A DNA stretch of 64,000 nt from Dryomyza anilis (lineage: Eukaryota; Arthropoda; Insecta; Diptera; Dryomyzidae): contig OX638133.1 of assembly GCA_951804985.1 (NCBI GenBank), positions 31,335,963-31,399,962 on the forward strand, in the 5' to 3' direction. The notes below the pieces were generated by a model, which saw only the letters and a list, made by a program, of their open reading frames with translations, ran no database searches and was not told where the DNA came from. This document shows positions 48,315-60,959 of the stretch, in pieces. Within the stretch, counting starts at the first letter, position 1, and each line of letters opens with the position of its first letter. The position numbers were made by a program, and so were the translations under genes.

Positions 48315-48870
48315 GCTGAACTTAACTTTGTAGGGCCGGTCGAAATTCACAAAAAAAAAACATAAAAAATGTCACAACCTTTTAAATGGTGGGGAGAGTG
48401 ACGAAAATGTCACACGATGCAGAAACTAGATCTGAAAAATAAAAAAAAGTAATCTCACGTGGTACCCATTAAAAATAAAAAACCTGTTTTTTCAAACTCA
48501 AATTACCGGAAAAGCGTAGTGGGCTGAACTTTACTTAATAGGGCCGGTTGAATTTCACAAAAATATTTGTCACGGCCTTTTAAATGGGGGGAGAGTGATG
48601 AAAAATACATTTTTTTTGCCGCTCGGACCACTGGAACCGACTAAGAATCGAAAATCGACCGAGGTCATAAATGGTTTTTAAATTATAACGAAGTGGTCGG
48701 GGCAAAAAATAAAAAAAATTGTCACACGATGCTGAAACCAGACCTTAAAAATAAAAAAAAATAAAAAAAAATAAAAAAAAGTGAGCAAAAGTTCACGTGA
48801 AACCACTTAAAAATCAAAAATTGTTTGTTTTTTCAAAATCAAATTCCTGGAAAAGGGGTTTGGCAAAATG
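48315..48870 (+). repeat. Two diverged copies of a GGGCCGGT-containing unit
   Basis: GCTGAACTTAACTTTGTAGGG at 48315 recurs at 48523 as GCTGAACTTTACTTAATAGG. Both units include CCTTTTAAATGG, GGGGAGAGTGA, GTCACACGATGC and TCACGTG. The second carries an extra 120 bp. Confidence 0.7.
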
Positions 48871-49440
48871 GAAAAAATAATATATGGAAAATCTTTTATA
48901 TTCAGATAAATCGCGCGGTTTTTTCGAAAAAAATATATTTTTATTTTAATTTTAATTTTTTTTTCTGGTTCTTGAATTTATTTTTATGCATATAAATGTA
49001 CGAAATTAGTAATATACAACTTTTGGGACTTTATTTCTTTTTTTAAATTTTGGATAATAAAAAAATGGGAGGGACAAAAGATGTAATTGTCACGCCATGT
49101 AAAACTTAAACCCAAAAACTTACAAAAAGAGGAAAATTGATCCCAAGATAATAAAAACAAAAACTTGTATTTAAAAAAACGACCATATTTTTCGGGGTAT
49201 ACTACATTATAAATTTGCAGCTGTTAGAATATTTTTATTATTTTTTAATATATATTGATGATTCATTCGTTGATTCATTGTTATTATGTAAAACCCAGCT
49301 GCTATTATTTTTCTCAAAGCTGTATGTATGAGCCATCCTTTTTTGTGACCTGTAATACAAATTTAAATAATTTGGGACTAATCCTAGGATTTCCTTTTCT
49401 AATCCTTAAAGTCCCGGGATTGTCAAAATTCTTTGGTATT

Positions 49441-49761
49441 AATAATAATAATAATATAATAATAGTTTGGCGCTACAGTCCTTATAGAACTTCGTCCGAG
49501 CTCTCTAAACATTTGAGTTGTGCGTGTTATATTTGTACTCAATTTAGTGGGATCTACACAGTTTATTGCCGAATCCGAACGGGTGGTGAGAACTTTTCAT
49601 AGGCAAGGTTTTACTCTCGTAGGTTTGCCATTTACTGCCGAGAGGTAGCGCGGTATAGAAAAATGTTTCTATGAAAAGATGTTGTTAGCCCCAGTCCAGG
49701 CTTGAACAGGGGACCTTTCGGTTCGCAGTCCAACGCACTAACCACTGAGCTACCGCGGCTA
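49441..49761 (-). mobile_element. tRNA-derived SINE, copy 4, with target duplication
   Basis: Full-length minus-strand copy with its (ATT)n tail at the left and tRNA-like head at the right. CTTTGGTATT at 49431-49440 and 49762-49771 is a perfect 10-bp target duplication. Confidence 0.92.
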
Positions 49762-50034
49762 CTTTGGTATTGGTACCCCTAATATGTATGTATCTTAAAA
49801 TGCAGATATAACATTGCTATTTCCTATATTAAACATACTAAAACGTGAAACAAATGATTGAATAAACGTCCAACCGCTGACGAAATTTACAAATATTTTT
49901 AATAGCATCTTCTGTACAATAACTGGGGAATCGCATGATCGATTTATATATATATTTTTTTTGTCAAATTGTGTTAATGGTTGGACGATTATTCAATCAT
50001 GTAATTCAGGTTTAACACTTATCAATATTGGTCC

Positions 50035-50192
50035 AGAGGTAGTCTCAGCAGTCTAGAGGTTGCTTGCTGGACTTGCATTCTGAAGGTCTCGGGTTCGAAT
50101 CCCGGCTTGGGCATGGGGAGCTTGTGGTAATATAAACCACGCCGTACAATGGATATAGTCTGCCTTAGCGCTGTGTATCTTAGTAGATATTA
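50035..50192 (+). mobile_element. Second tRNA-derived SINE family, single copy
   Basis: A tRNA-like head (AGAGGTTGCTTGCTGGAC, then a perfect B box GGTTCGAATCC) is followed by about 80 bp of unrelated body (GTAATATAAACCACGCCG, GGATATAGTCTGCC). The body differs from the other SINE family, and it cannot fold as a clean tRNA by eye. Confidence 0.65.
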
Positions 50193-50804
50193 AAAAAAAT
50201 ACAATATTTTAATAATATTTTATCATAATTTTAATTTTTTCAACATTTACTTTGAATTTGAAAAAGAACAAAAATAAATGATTTAATATAAATGAATCCA
50301 CTGCGTCTCGTACCCTTTTTTACATATATATTTCAAACCACAATAAATAAAAACGATTTCAAGAATTAGTACAAACTCTAGATATTGTTTAGCTTCTGCA
50401 CTAGATTTTTCTTTATACTATACGTTAAAATATTAACTATTTGTTTATTAAAAACACAGCTGTTATCTGAAATAAAATGGAATGAACAATAAATAAAAAC
50501 AACATATAACGGATTTCCGTATGTAATACTGGAAATGTTTCGATAAACACAATAGCTAATATGAAGCATCTGAGTGAATAGCATTTTTAAATTTTGACAT
50601 TTAAAATCAAGAATATTTTAATTATTATAACAAACATTTTTAATTTGCCCAAAAAATAACATGCTAAAATTCGCAAGTAAGCATTCTATTTAATCAACAG
50701 ATATTTTGTTAATAAATAACTTGAATAGAAGAAGGTTTATTTTATCAATTTGCATAGACAATATTGTGTATTTGTTTTGTATTTTTTTATAATTAAATGA
50801 ATCT
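50193..50804. other. AT-rich DNA upstream of the fourth tetraspanin, nothing seen
   Basis: No recognisable element or frame. Confidence 0.35.
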
Positions 50805-50831
50805 GTTTTATTTTGAATTCTCTCTTTGCAG
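50805..50831 (+). promoter_or_regulatory. Splice acceptor in the 5' leader of the fourth tetraspanin
   Basis: A pyrimidine-rich tract ends in CTCTCTTTGCAG at 50831, followed by 41 bases of leader and the ATG at 50873. This fits an intron in the 5' untranslated region. The matching donor and promoter are not identified; the less AT-rich stretch at 47400-47880 is one candidate source. Confidence 0.5.
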
Positions 50832-50872
50832 AACATTTCGTAAACATTTCGTGAGCAATAAATACATTCAAA

Positions 50873-50932
50873 ATGGATTGTGGAACATCACTAGTTAAAT
50901 ATATATTATTTCTCTTCAATACTTTGGTGTCG
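50873..50932 (+). CDS. First coding exon of a fourth Tsp42E-type tetraspanin (partial gene)
   Basis: This 60-bp exon encodes 20 residues beginning MDCGTSLVKYILFLFN and ends at a donor, GTAAGT, in phase 0. Length, phase and sequence match the first coding exons of the three upstream genes. It holds the short cytosolic N-terminus and the start of membrane segment 1. A good splice acceptor (polypyrimidine tract then TTTGCAG, ending at 50831) lies 41 bases upstream, so the ATG is probably in a second exon after an untranslated one. No exon 2 (VCGILL-type start, GCCGAI) is visible between 50933 and 64000. The rest therefore lies past the window, in which case the first intron exceeds 13 kb, or the gene is broken. 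By order it could correspond to Tsp42Ef, but one exon is too little to name it. Confidence 0.75.
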
Positions 50933-53680
50933 GTAAGTTCAACGTTTAACAATAAATTTTCGAATTAAGTTGCTGAATGAGAAATTACAGAGTAGAACAG
51001 CAAAAGTTCTACGTCACACTCTATTATTAAACACAATGAAAACATTTCTCTGAGATCAAAATTATCTCCTCATTTTCACATATACCAAATTGCTTTAAAT
51101 TTTGTGGTTTACTCATTAAAAACAGTTTTTTTATTGTTTGTTTTGTATCTATTTACCAACCTAAAATTACATTTATGGAATAATATCGTTTCTTGCACTT
51201 CGTTTCAAATATGTTTTATAAAAAGCAGTATTTATGTGTTGATTATATAGTTTTATATTTGGAAAATTACACTCTCTACAAAACGGGACACATTTATTCC
51301 TATGAACATTCCATTCAATATAGTTCGAGGGTGCTTGAGTATAAAAATTAATATTCAAAATAGTTGTCATATATTTATATAGTTTCCAAATGGAAATTAT
51401 TTGATTTTAATTTCTTATTATTTAATATATAAGATCTACTGATAAATAAGAAAACAGTTCAGACCTATGATTTATAATCCAAATTAAAGATCAAATTTAA
51501 ATTTTGTATACAATTTGCTTAAAAATGTTTTATGTTATATAGAAATGATGTATGTATGGGTTATTACTTATATTTTATACCACATAATTTTGTGTTATAT
51601 ATCTCAAACAAAACGTTTAAAAATAAACATAGAACAGTGCGTTTATTAAGCTATTAATGGATTGGAGTGCCCCACACATTGCTAGAGATTATGCGAATGC
51701 AAAGTTTGGAAAAAAAACAAGATGAAAATAAAAAAAAAAAATCAAAATCGAAGAATCGCAATTTTTGGCATGCTTAACACAAAAAATATCTGCATCTGGA
51801 TGCAGTAATGATTCACTTATTTATTTTCATAAGCAATAATGGTTTAAAAAAGAAAAAAATATATAAACATCGGTTAATATTTATATATGTTATATTTGTT
51901 TATTTACTAGAAATTAAAAGTTATATCTTATGTGTTCTCTCAAAAAAATCTGTTTGTTTGGTTTTTAATATTATAACATTTTTAATAATGTCCCTTTTAA
52001 TCATTTGACGATTATTTTTAACCCTTAAATGACCACTGGTTCCTCCAGGAACCAACGAATGAAAATCTAAACTTTGTTCAACGAATTTTATCAAAAATAA
52101 TAAGTGCTTGGAAATGAATGGTGTAAATATGACATCAACAATGGCTGGAGTGTATCCATAAAAAATAACTGTTTCATAAAAACAAACCACAAATATTCAT
52201 ACTGTTATACTTTTTTTTACATTTTCCACGATTTTTCATAATCAAATTTCTTGACTTTTGCTTTAAAAATTCTTAAGTATTTATAAAATGCACTTTTTCA
52301 ATTTTGAAGTCCGGGTGCCCAGTTGTTCCGCAAGGAACCAACGAGGTATGTTTGATCTGGTTAAAGTAAGTAACACCTATGAGCAAAGTCGTAGAACAAA
52401 CGTTGTCCAGAATCGCGAGCTCTATAACATATATTTTTTGTCAGGTAAAAAAAAAAATTGTGGCTTTTAGGGCTAAATTCGATATAAAACTCGAAAGTAT
52501 TTGAAATTTGAATTGTGTGTGTTACTTAGAATTTTTATCAATCAAATTAAAATAAAATGTGTGAAAATGTGAAAATAAAACCATTTACGATATCATCTCG
52601 GTATCTATAATGACTAGGGCTAGCAATTATATGGATGAAAAACTAGGAAAATATATATGGAATATGGACTAAAAAATGACACAAATATGGATCAAAAAAC
52701 TTAAAATATGTATCAAAAAATATTAAAATTTGGATCAAAAACTTAAAATATATCGTCTTATTTTAATTATTCTGTCCTCTCATCAATTTTTTTTTACTGA
52801 AACTAAAAGAAGCAATTTTTGGGAAGACGATACGCTGTTTCTTACAGAAGATACTATGTAAATCGGCAATAAGGTTATATTTCAATCTGATGTTGATTGA
52901 ATCGTATTTTTCGTATGTAAACAAAGGTCTTTAACTGAACCTTTATGTGTTTGAGTTAATTACAAAAAACAAATGAATCCCATTAATTCTTCAAAACTCT
53001 TTTGTATAATGGGAATGAACTTTCTATATTAAAGAGGTCACTGTAACCTTGCTTTTGCTTTACACCCAGCCAAATTTGCTACAAATCACATCTATTGTCT
53101 CCTGCAGTGATATCCTGATATAGTTTCCTGCAGTAATATTGTTTGATTTTATTTATTCCACTCTAAATATATTTAAAATGTCATAATTTTAGTGAAAATT
53201 TGTCGAAATAAAGACATGTGAGTCAGTTTTTATCAAAAATATGGATCTATTAAAATATACAGAATTTTACCTAAAAAGCCCTGATAATGAAAAAAAAAAA
53301 CAACGATATCATTCCAGATAGGTTCGTTTTTATCGAATACCCTATCGTTTTCGTATCATTATAGAATTTATTTATTGCTAAATAAAATAAACTTATTTCA
53401 ATCGAATTCAAATCCTTAAAGTTTTGTGCAAGACAATCAATTCGTGTTTTGAATTTCAATCGAAAGTAAATTTCACAAAATATTTATGAATTTTATGATA
53501 TTTATGAATTTTAAATCTAAACAATGTGTAAATAGCATGTTTTAATTAAAATTTCTATAAAATTTGCAATATTTGAATATCAAACGAAAGTGTATATCCG
53601 AACAATCCGGAATTTAGTTGTTTTAACCCTGCTATCAATTTTTTGGTCATTTTTTTTCTCTTTCTAAGTTTTTAAAGGTA
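50933..53680. other. AT-rich DNA, presumed intron 1 of the fourth tetraspanin
   Basis: No tetraspanin exon is found. TGGTTCCTCCAGGAACCA at 52038-52055 and GTTCCGCAAGGAACCAACGA near 52324 are related palindromic strings. AAATATGGATCAAAAA repeats occur around 52670-52745. Confidence 0.4.
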
Positions 53681-53910
53681 CTAACAACATCTTTTCATAG
53701 AAACATTTTTCTATACCGCGCTACCTCTCGGCAGTAAATAGCAAACCTACGAGAGTAAAACATTGCCCATTTCTCACCCGCCATTCGGATTCAGCAATGA
53801 ACTGTAGGTCCCACCACTTTGAGTACAAATATAACACGCACAGCTCAAAATGTTGAGAGAGTTCGGCCTAAGTTCTTATAGGACTGTAGTGCCAAACTAT
53901 TATTATTATA
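53681..53910 (+). mobile_element. tRNA-derived SINE, 5'-truncated copy 5
   Basis: The body and (ATT)n tail are present, starting CTAACAACATCTTTTC; the tRNA head is missing, as expected from incomplete reverse transcription. A small deletion lies near 53768. Confidence 0.85.
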
Positions 53911-54000
53911 TCGACTTGAAACGTCAGGTCATGTGGTATTTTTCTGAATAATTGTTAATATAAAAATAATCAAGTGTTTTATCGTAAATAGGAAAGGACA

Positions 54001-54550
54001 AAAATAACCAGTTGGGAAGGTTAGATCACATGGGGAATTTTAAAGTAGGTGTAATTATGATAGTTCGGATTATCAAAATTATAGTCGGTCTAAGCCGACT
54101 ATAAATACCCTACACATATGTGTGGTTACCATTCAAAGTGATATATAGGTCACCAGGGTATAAGAATCCTGAAAATAACTACAAACATTCAATCGCTGAA
54201 GAATTTCCATTCATTTGATACCCATATTTACATATGGGTAGGTGTACCGAATATCGATTTCTTTTTTGGTGAACCACAAGTCTTTTCGCCGGAAAACATT
54301 ATTATCATGTATTTGAGCATGATGTCAATACATATTTGACCAAAAAAGTTTACCTAAGCACGTATACAGTAAAATTGATCTGTATATGTAAATTTTATAT
54401 GAGGTATTTGAACATAAGTGGTCGGATCATAGGTCACAATGGACCGATCTCGCCAATTTTTTCGCACATACAGCGTAGGTATATTAGTAATCTAAGTTAT
54501 AAGTTTCATTTATCTAGCTCTTCAATTTTAAAAGTCTTAGGGATTTCAAC

Positions 54551-54581
<31 letters not shown>

Positions 54582-54745
54582 CGGACAGACAGACGGACAG
54601 ACAGACGGACATCGCTAAATCGACTCAGGAGGTCATGCTGATCAAGAATATATATACTTTTCCATACCGGAGATGCTTCCTTCTGGGTGTTACAAACGGC
54701 GTACCAAACTGAATATACCCTTTCACTCTTAGTGTAGGGTATAAA
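54001..54745 (+). mobile_element. Dispersed GACAGACAGACGG repeat, copy 3 (subfamily)
   Basis: It starts AACCAGTTGGGAAGG, has a palindrome (ATAGTCGGTCTAAGCCGACT, near 54080), an expanded GACAGACAGACGGACA tract at 54554-54611, GATCAAGAATATATATAC near 54640, and ends GTGTAGGGTATAA. It is more distant from copies 1 and 2 than they are from each other. Confidence 0.75.
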
Positions 54746-54829
54746 AAGTTACAAATCTTACGTTAAGGGACCATTTTGGTCAAACAAAATAATGAAGAAT
54801 CCTTTAGTATCTATTTGGAATAAATAATA

Positions 54830-56215
54830 ATAATAACCAGTGAAAAAAATTAGGTCACATGAGAAATTTTAGAAAAGGAAAAAAATAATATTTGGTGTAA
54901 TGAAGTTAGTAAGAATTAAAAAAGTTATCGTTGGTCTAAGCGATTTATAAATACCCTACACATATGTGATAATGTCTGTGGTTACTATTAAGAGTAGTCT
55001 AGAGGTCTTCAAGGTGTACGAATCCTAAAAATACTTGAAAATTCACTTAGTGTTGTATGAGGTATTTCATATAAGTGATTGGTTCACAGATCATAATAGA
55101 CCAATCATGACCATTCTCAATACCAGATATCACGGGTATAAAAGTAATCTAACTTCTATGTTTTCATGATCTAACTCTTTTAGTTTTCGGGTAATCGTGA
55201 TTTGAACATACATAAAGAACACAGATAGACGGATAGATGAACCTACACGGACAGAAAAGATTTGTTTGGATATGCTTGAATGTAATTATAACGTAATTCG
55301 AAATCACCATATAAATATTGGGAGTAATATCTAATTACATTATAATTGAATTGTATTATTATTTTGTTCAGATTGAAATATTATATGATATTTAAACATA
55401 AATTGCTTTAATCGCGGATTTACATGAATTTACTATATTAATGTTTCTGTGGAAATATATATTTTTCATCAGATATTAATATATGTATGTTTGATATTTC
55501 CGCTATTTAACACACCCAACTTCAATAAAAGGTTTTTTGAATTATATGTATTATGTTAATCGTGATTGTTACTGGGTGACAACGAATTTAAAAATAATAG
55601 CATTATTTTGATTATATGTATGTTTGACATTACGATATCATAATTAAATAACAGTGCTGCCTAATTTTAGCACTCAGTAACACTCACATTAATACTTTTA
55701 ATAAAGTTCAAAAGCTGTTTTTGGTGGAAGGATTTGTTTAAGTAACGCCAATTACTGTTTTTCTATAAAATTATTAGGTATAAATAAAATATGTGTAATA
55801 AAAATAAAATAAAAGTTTAAGTTTATAATTATATAATATAAATAAAAAAAAATTAATTTGAAAATAGGGAAAAAACGAATATTGTGTAAAGAAGATATTA
55901 GCACTAAATTTACTATTTTTACATTAAAATTAAATGTAAACATAAATATGTTTACATGTAAATAAAATGTTTTTCACATTCAAACATATATATGTTTGCA
56001 AGAACGCCGAAAATTATTCATTCTGAACATAAATATGTTTGAACGAAAACAAAAATATGTTTGGCTGTTATTATAATAATGTTTGCCAATGAAATTGTTT
56101 GCATAAAGCTTCAAAGATATATGTAATGCCTGCAACCCTCGGACACCCTCATTCTGGGTGTTGCAAACCGATGACCAAACTGAATATACCCTTTCACTTT
56201 TAGTTTAGGGTATAA
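54830..56215 (+). mobile_element. Dispersed repeat, copy 4, interrupted by about 870 bp
   Basis: The left part (to about 55260, ending in decayed ACAGATAGACGG) and the right part (56130-56215, CTTTCACTTTTAGTTTAGGG) match copy 3 in order. The material between about 55262 and 56128 is foreign to copy 3, and TA-rich CATAAATATGTTTG strings recur at 55935-56070. Confidence 0.55.
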
Positions 56216-56771
56216 ATAGAAAGAATTAATAGCAATAATATACATAGCTGATTTAAATGCATGCTGAAATGAAATTACGGGTATTACAAAACTAATTTTG
56301 GTATTATAAAATAGTTTTCCCGATGGTTTTCTAATATATTTTGTATGACAAGTGTTAAAAATCCATTTTGAAAACATAATGAAAAACTCAAATGATTTGT
56401 TAGCATTCAAATGTATATTTTTTGCGTAAATATTGTGTTTCCAAATGATTTGTTAGCATATATATTTTTTTGCGTAAATATTGTGTTTCCAAAGTATTAA
56501 ATCAAAATAGTTGTAAAAAATTGGTTTACTTTGATTTTTTTACGATAATGGAGTATGAACCAAAGTGGTTCATTAACCTATGACTCGTAAGTTTCTTTTT
56601 AACCCAAAAAAGCAGGGTTAAACAGTTTTTATTAAAATTATAAATCAATATTTTATGTAAATAATTTGTATGAACTAAATATTTCAGTTTTCTCTGCATG
56701 TATTGAAAATATAAAAACAAAATTAATTAAAAAATATTTTTTTGAAATGAAAACGAATAATGGTTTAATTA

Positions 56772-57111
56772 CCCTGTATGCTATTCGTTTCGAAATCGTT
56801 ACGAAATCAATGCGAGAAAAAGAATAAATCACATGATATCTGACACTTTCTCGTACCGATATCAAGCGTCAAATTGGACCTACTTGGTAGGTAGATATCG
56901 ATGCGTTTTGTTGGAGTATTCTCGGAAGAATTTTTTGAAATCGGAACGTTATCGATGAAAAAATGATCAAAGTTCGATATTGATTCGAAAAATATTACGA
57001 TAACGATGCGATAAATGTTAATATTTCGTATTTTGTCAATGAATTTGAAATTATAAAAATTAGAATCGATAAAGCAACGAAATCGAGGTCTCAAAGACAT
57101 GGCAGACTGGG
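56772..57111 (+). mobile_element. GATATC-rich TA-flanked element, intact copy
   Basis: It runs from CCCTGTATGCTATTCG to ACATGGCAGACTGGG, with TA at 56770-56771 and 57112-57113. The closest relative in the window is 2761-3868. Confidence 0.8.
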
Positions 57112-58330
57112 TAGTTATTGAAATGAGATGATAAAACTCAATTTGCCACTTGCATTCTTTTTTAAAGCAGCCCTAATTAAAAAATAAAAAGAAAACATCA
57201 AATAACGGAATATGGTTCTGGTCACGGAGTTGACCTGAAACTGAAACGATGGAAATTGATACACATATTTGTTTGGATTCATTTCTAGTCCATTTATTAC
57301 CATTTTCAAAATGTATTTACTGCGTTTTACTTTTGCAAAAACGATTTAAACGTTTTTCCGTTGAAATATATTGTTTATCGTTTATGCTATTTGTACGACG
57401 TATATGTTTCGTTTATATTTTTCGTTGTATTATTTGTTTATTTATTTAATATTGAATTTTTTTGCATATATTTTGCATATTATACGATTCTCCATATATT
57501 TTTTTATTGCTTTCATACTTTAAAACGTATGTGTTTTGTATGTGTGGCATTATTTCTGTTTGGATGCTTTGGTTGGCGTCGTCCTTTGTTGTTTTGATTC
57601 TGGCAAACAATAGATGACATCATCATCAACATCATCGTCGGCATCATTTTCATCTTGGGATACCAAAGCAACAACAACAACAGCGACAACTGACAGCAAA
57701 CAACAAAAATATTGGGAGTACAGTAAATGCTCGAGTTTGCGAATCGTGAATAAAATTCTATGAGCTAACTTAATAAAAGTTATTATATGTTAACTTTAAC
57801 TCCAAAACTATACAATATACATACAACATACATACAACAAAAACAACAACAAAAACTACAACAATAACAACAAATACAACCAAAATAAAAACAACATCAA
57901 TGTCAGCAACAACAAGTAGTAAGTAACATTCTTCGTCGTCTTCGTCTTAATACAAAAAATCTTGGGTTTTGTTCGTTTTGTCTTTTTCTGTCTGGTTCTT
58001 CATTTTTTTTGCTTTTGTTGTGTTATGAAGTGGTTGTTGCTGAATATATGGTTTTATATATAATGACGACTTACTATATATCTATATATTTATGCATTTA
58101 CTTGCTTTATAAGCATTTCTCAGTTTTATGTTTGAAAGCATTTTTTTTGTATTTGCAGTTTCTGCTGCTTATTCGGTTTTTGTATAATCTATACATAACC
58201 CATACTTATATTTCATTCAATGCAAATTATTTTTCTTTTGTTTTGAGCTTTATATTTTTTTTTAATATTTATTAAAATTTTAAATTATTTTTTTTTAAAT
58301 AAAAACAGCAAACCAGGCCAAACGAAATCG
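57112..58330. other. Intergenic or intronic DNA with CAA and ATC microsatellite
   Basis: At 57612-57700 and 57830-57920 the sequence is CATCATCAT and CAACAACAA-rich. A frame starting at 57612 would give about 49 residues rich in serine and threonine; it is judged low-complexity. The rest is AT-rich. Confidence 0.4.
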
Positions 58331-59579
58331 AAACAATCAGTCCGTCCAATTCTAAATAAATACTCCCATAAATATTTGGAAGAAATTATTTGGGAGAAAA
58401 AAGCTTTGTTTGGAATTTACTTATAAAGATTTTTTTCCCCCAAATAATATCTCCCAAGGGATCCGTATAAAATGTCGAAAAAAAAGTCGAAACCTTAAAA
58501 TGTCGAAATTATAAAAGCCTTAGAACTCCGAAACAATATTTGGCTGAATCACAAAATGTCGAAAAATATTTGAAAGCTAGAAAATGTCGAAAAATGTTTG
58601 AAACAAATTTATATGATCAAAAAAAGTCGAAAATTAAAATACCGAAATATCAAAATGTTGAAATACAAATTTCAAATCCTATATGAGATAGTCCAGCCTC
58701 TTCGATTTCAATGAAATTTTGGTAACTGATAAAGGGTATCGGGATCTGCATTCACCATTTTTTTTTTATATATTTCCGACCACTATTTCCACAGATATCA
58801 CTTTTTCCAGAGATACAGTCCAAATTTATAAAATTGTAAAAGATAACTTTTATATGGTGGTTCCTATTGATATATCTCTTGATGCTAGAAACTTCGTTAA
58901 GGTTTCGTTTTAAAACTATAATCTTTTGGAAGAATTCTTTTAACATGAACATATGGCAACTGGTCGTTATCCTTGTACTTCAAATTGCATGTTCTTAAAA
59001 GAAGTGTTTAAAAAAATCGAAATTTTTATTGATTTATTATAAGTGTTGAAGCTAAATTCCAAGATGGTATTTTGAAGGCAGCATATTTAAAAATCTCCAC
59101 ATGAATCTTAGATTAGCTTAAAATCAGAATTCGTAGCGGAGATTCTGATTTTCTCTACAAAGGTGTTCTCTACAAATGTTCTCTACAAATGGTGTCTACG
59201 TTGTTTTTTTTATATCTTTGTTCTATTTTAAATATCTTTATCTTCGTGTTTTATTCTATTTACTTGAAATATATATATATATTTTTTGTTAAGTTGCAGT
59301 TTTTTCGACATTTTCTATCATTTTTTTCGGATAAAAATGCTTTCATCATATTAAATTTCGACTTTTTTAGTTTTCGACATTATGTTTTTCAACATTTTAG
59401 TTTTAAACATTTTTTTTTCGACATTTTTGTTTTCGATATTTTCAGCTATCGGCATTTTTATTTTCTACATTTTTATCTTCGGTATTTTTAGTTTCGATAT
59501 TTTAAATTTCGACTTATCGTACCAGACCCATCTGCCAAATATTTATGGGAGTATTTATTAAGAATTGGACTGATTGTTT
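58331..59579. mobile_element. Foldback-like element with TCGAAA arrays in both arms
   Basis: The outer 40 bp (AAACAATCAGTCCGTCCAAT and on to CCCATAAATATTTGG) is repeated inverted at the right end (ATTTATGGGAGTATTTATTA to CTGATTGTTT). The left arm then has many AAAATGTCGAAA motifs and the right arm the complement TTTCGACATTTT. The middle (about 58690-59300) is unrelated. No target duplication is evident. Noncoding. Confidence 0.85.
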
Positions 59580-60959
59580 ATAAGCCTTAATTGACTTATT
59601 CGAAAATCTATTTCAAACAAATAATTAAATTCAAATTAATTTTGTTTCACATATTTTTTTCAAGTTAATTTAACATTAAAATATTTTAATACATCAATTT
59701 TAATTTGAAGCATGATTAGTTATGACATTCCTGGAAATTTTATTTTAAAAAAATATATAAATACTGTGCTGGTATTTCTTCTATAATTCGCAGAAATATA
59801 TAATATATTTGCATTACTCACAGCGATAACTGTAGGAATACGAACTACAATAAAATGATTTAAAATTAAAAAAAAAAAACACTCGATTTCAATCCGTATT
59901 TATTCTGTACGAAACCACAAAGTGCGTTTATGTGTCATACAAATATTTGTACGTATTCCTCAATGATTCTGTTTTGCAAATAGCATTTGTCTGTCGTCAT
60001 GATTTTATTACAGTACTACATTACTACATTGATTCACACAAAATAATCAAATCACAATTTCAATAACGTATTATATTTAAATTTGCCTTATACTTTTCTC
60101 AAACAATATTTAAAAATGTCTTATATTTCGTTTTTAAATAGTGAGGTATATACGAAAAAATATAAATAGTTGAATTTATGCAATATCCCAGCACACTAAA
60201 CGATTATTTTACGATATTGAAACGATATCGTTTATAGACTCAAATTGACATTTTCGATAAGCTATAATGAAATGAAAACGATAGAGGTTTCGATAAAAAC
60301 GAACCTATATAAAATGATATCGTTGTTTTTGTCGTTAAATATATCGAGATGATATCATAAATAGATTTATTTTCGATAAACAAATTTTATTTGTTCAGAC
60401 AATAATTATAAAGAACACGCAATTAATTTTTCAAATACTTTGAGTTTTATATCTAAAATTTATCATTATTATATCAAATTTAAAAATTATCGTCAAATGA
60501 TTTGTAGGGATGTTAAAATGTTCTGTATACCTATTTAATATATTTTTTTGGTATTAAATATAATTTATAGCTTTATTTTGTTCAGCATTTTAAAACCATA
60601 TTTATATTTTACAAAATAATTATTTTTTTAATGAATTAGCAAAATAAAGAATGACCCTCCAAATAACCTTAGACAACATTATCATTGCATTTTGGATGCA
60701 ATTCTCGAATTGAAGGTTTTTCGCTGATAAAAATGTAATCTCGACAGAGCAATAAATAAAACACAAACAGAAGCCATATATAAATCAATGGCACATTCAT
60801 CGCCATCCCCCAACTGTATTCCCATTTCGTATTCCCCATCTCCAATCCGTAGTCTTCCAATAAATAAAGTATCTGAAAGTTTTCTGAAAATCTATTGCGT
60901 CGCAACTTTTTTTTTGCCAACCCATAGCAATTCAAAAGCGCGCATTAAAATATACTCTT
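59580..60959. other. AT-rich DNA with AACGATATCG repeat
   Basis: At 60187-60380 the CCCAGCACACTAAACGAT family related to 47080-47250 occurs, and 60425-60520 matches 43205-43300 (TTGAGTTTTATATCTAAAAT). No gene. Confidence 0.4.

Noticed and set aside
50045..50118. A tRNA gene with perfect GGTTCGAATCC
   Set aside because: Acceptor and D arms do not fold convincingly and a SINE-like body follows.
57612..57760. A serine/threonine-rich small protein
   Set aside because: The frame of about 49 residues arises from CATCAT and ACAACA microsatellite sequence with no other support.
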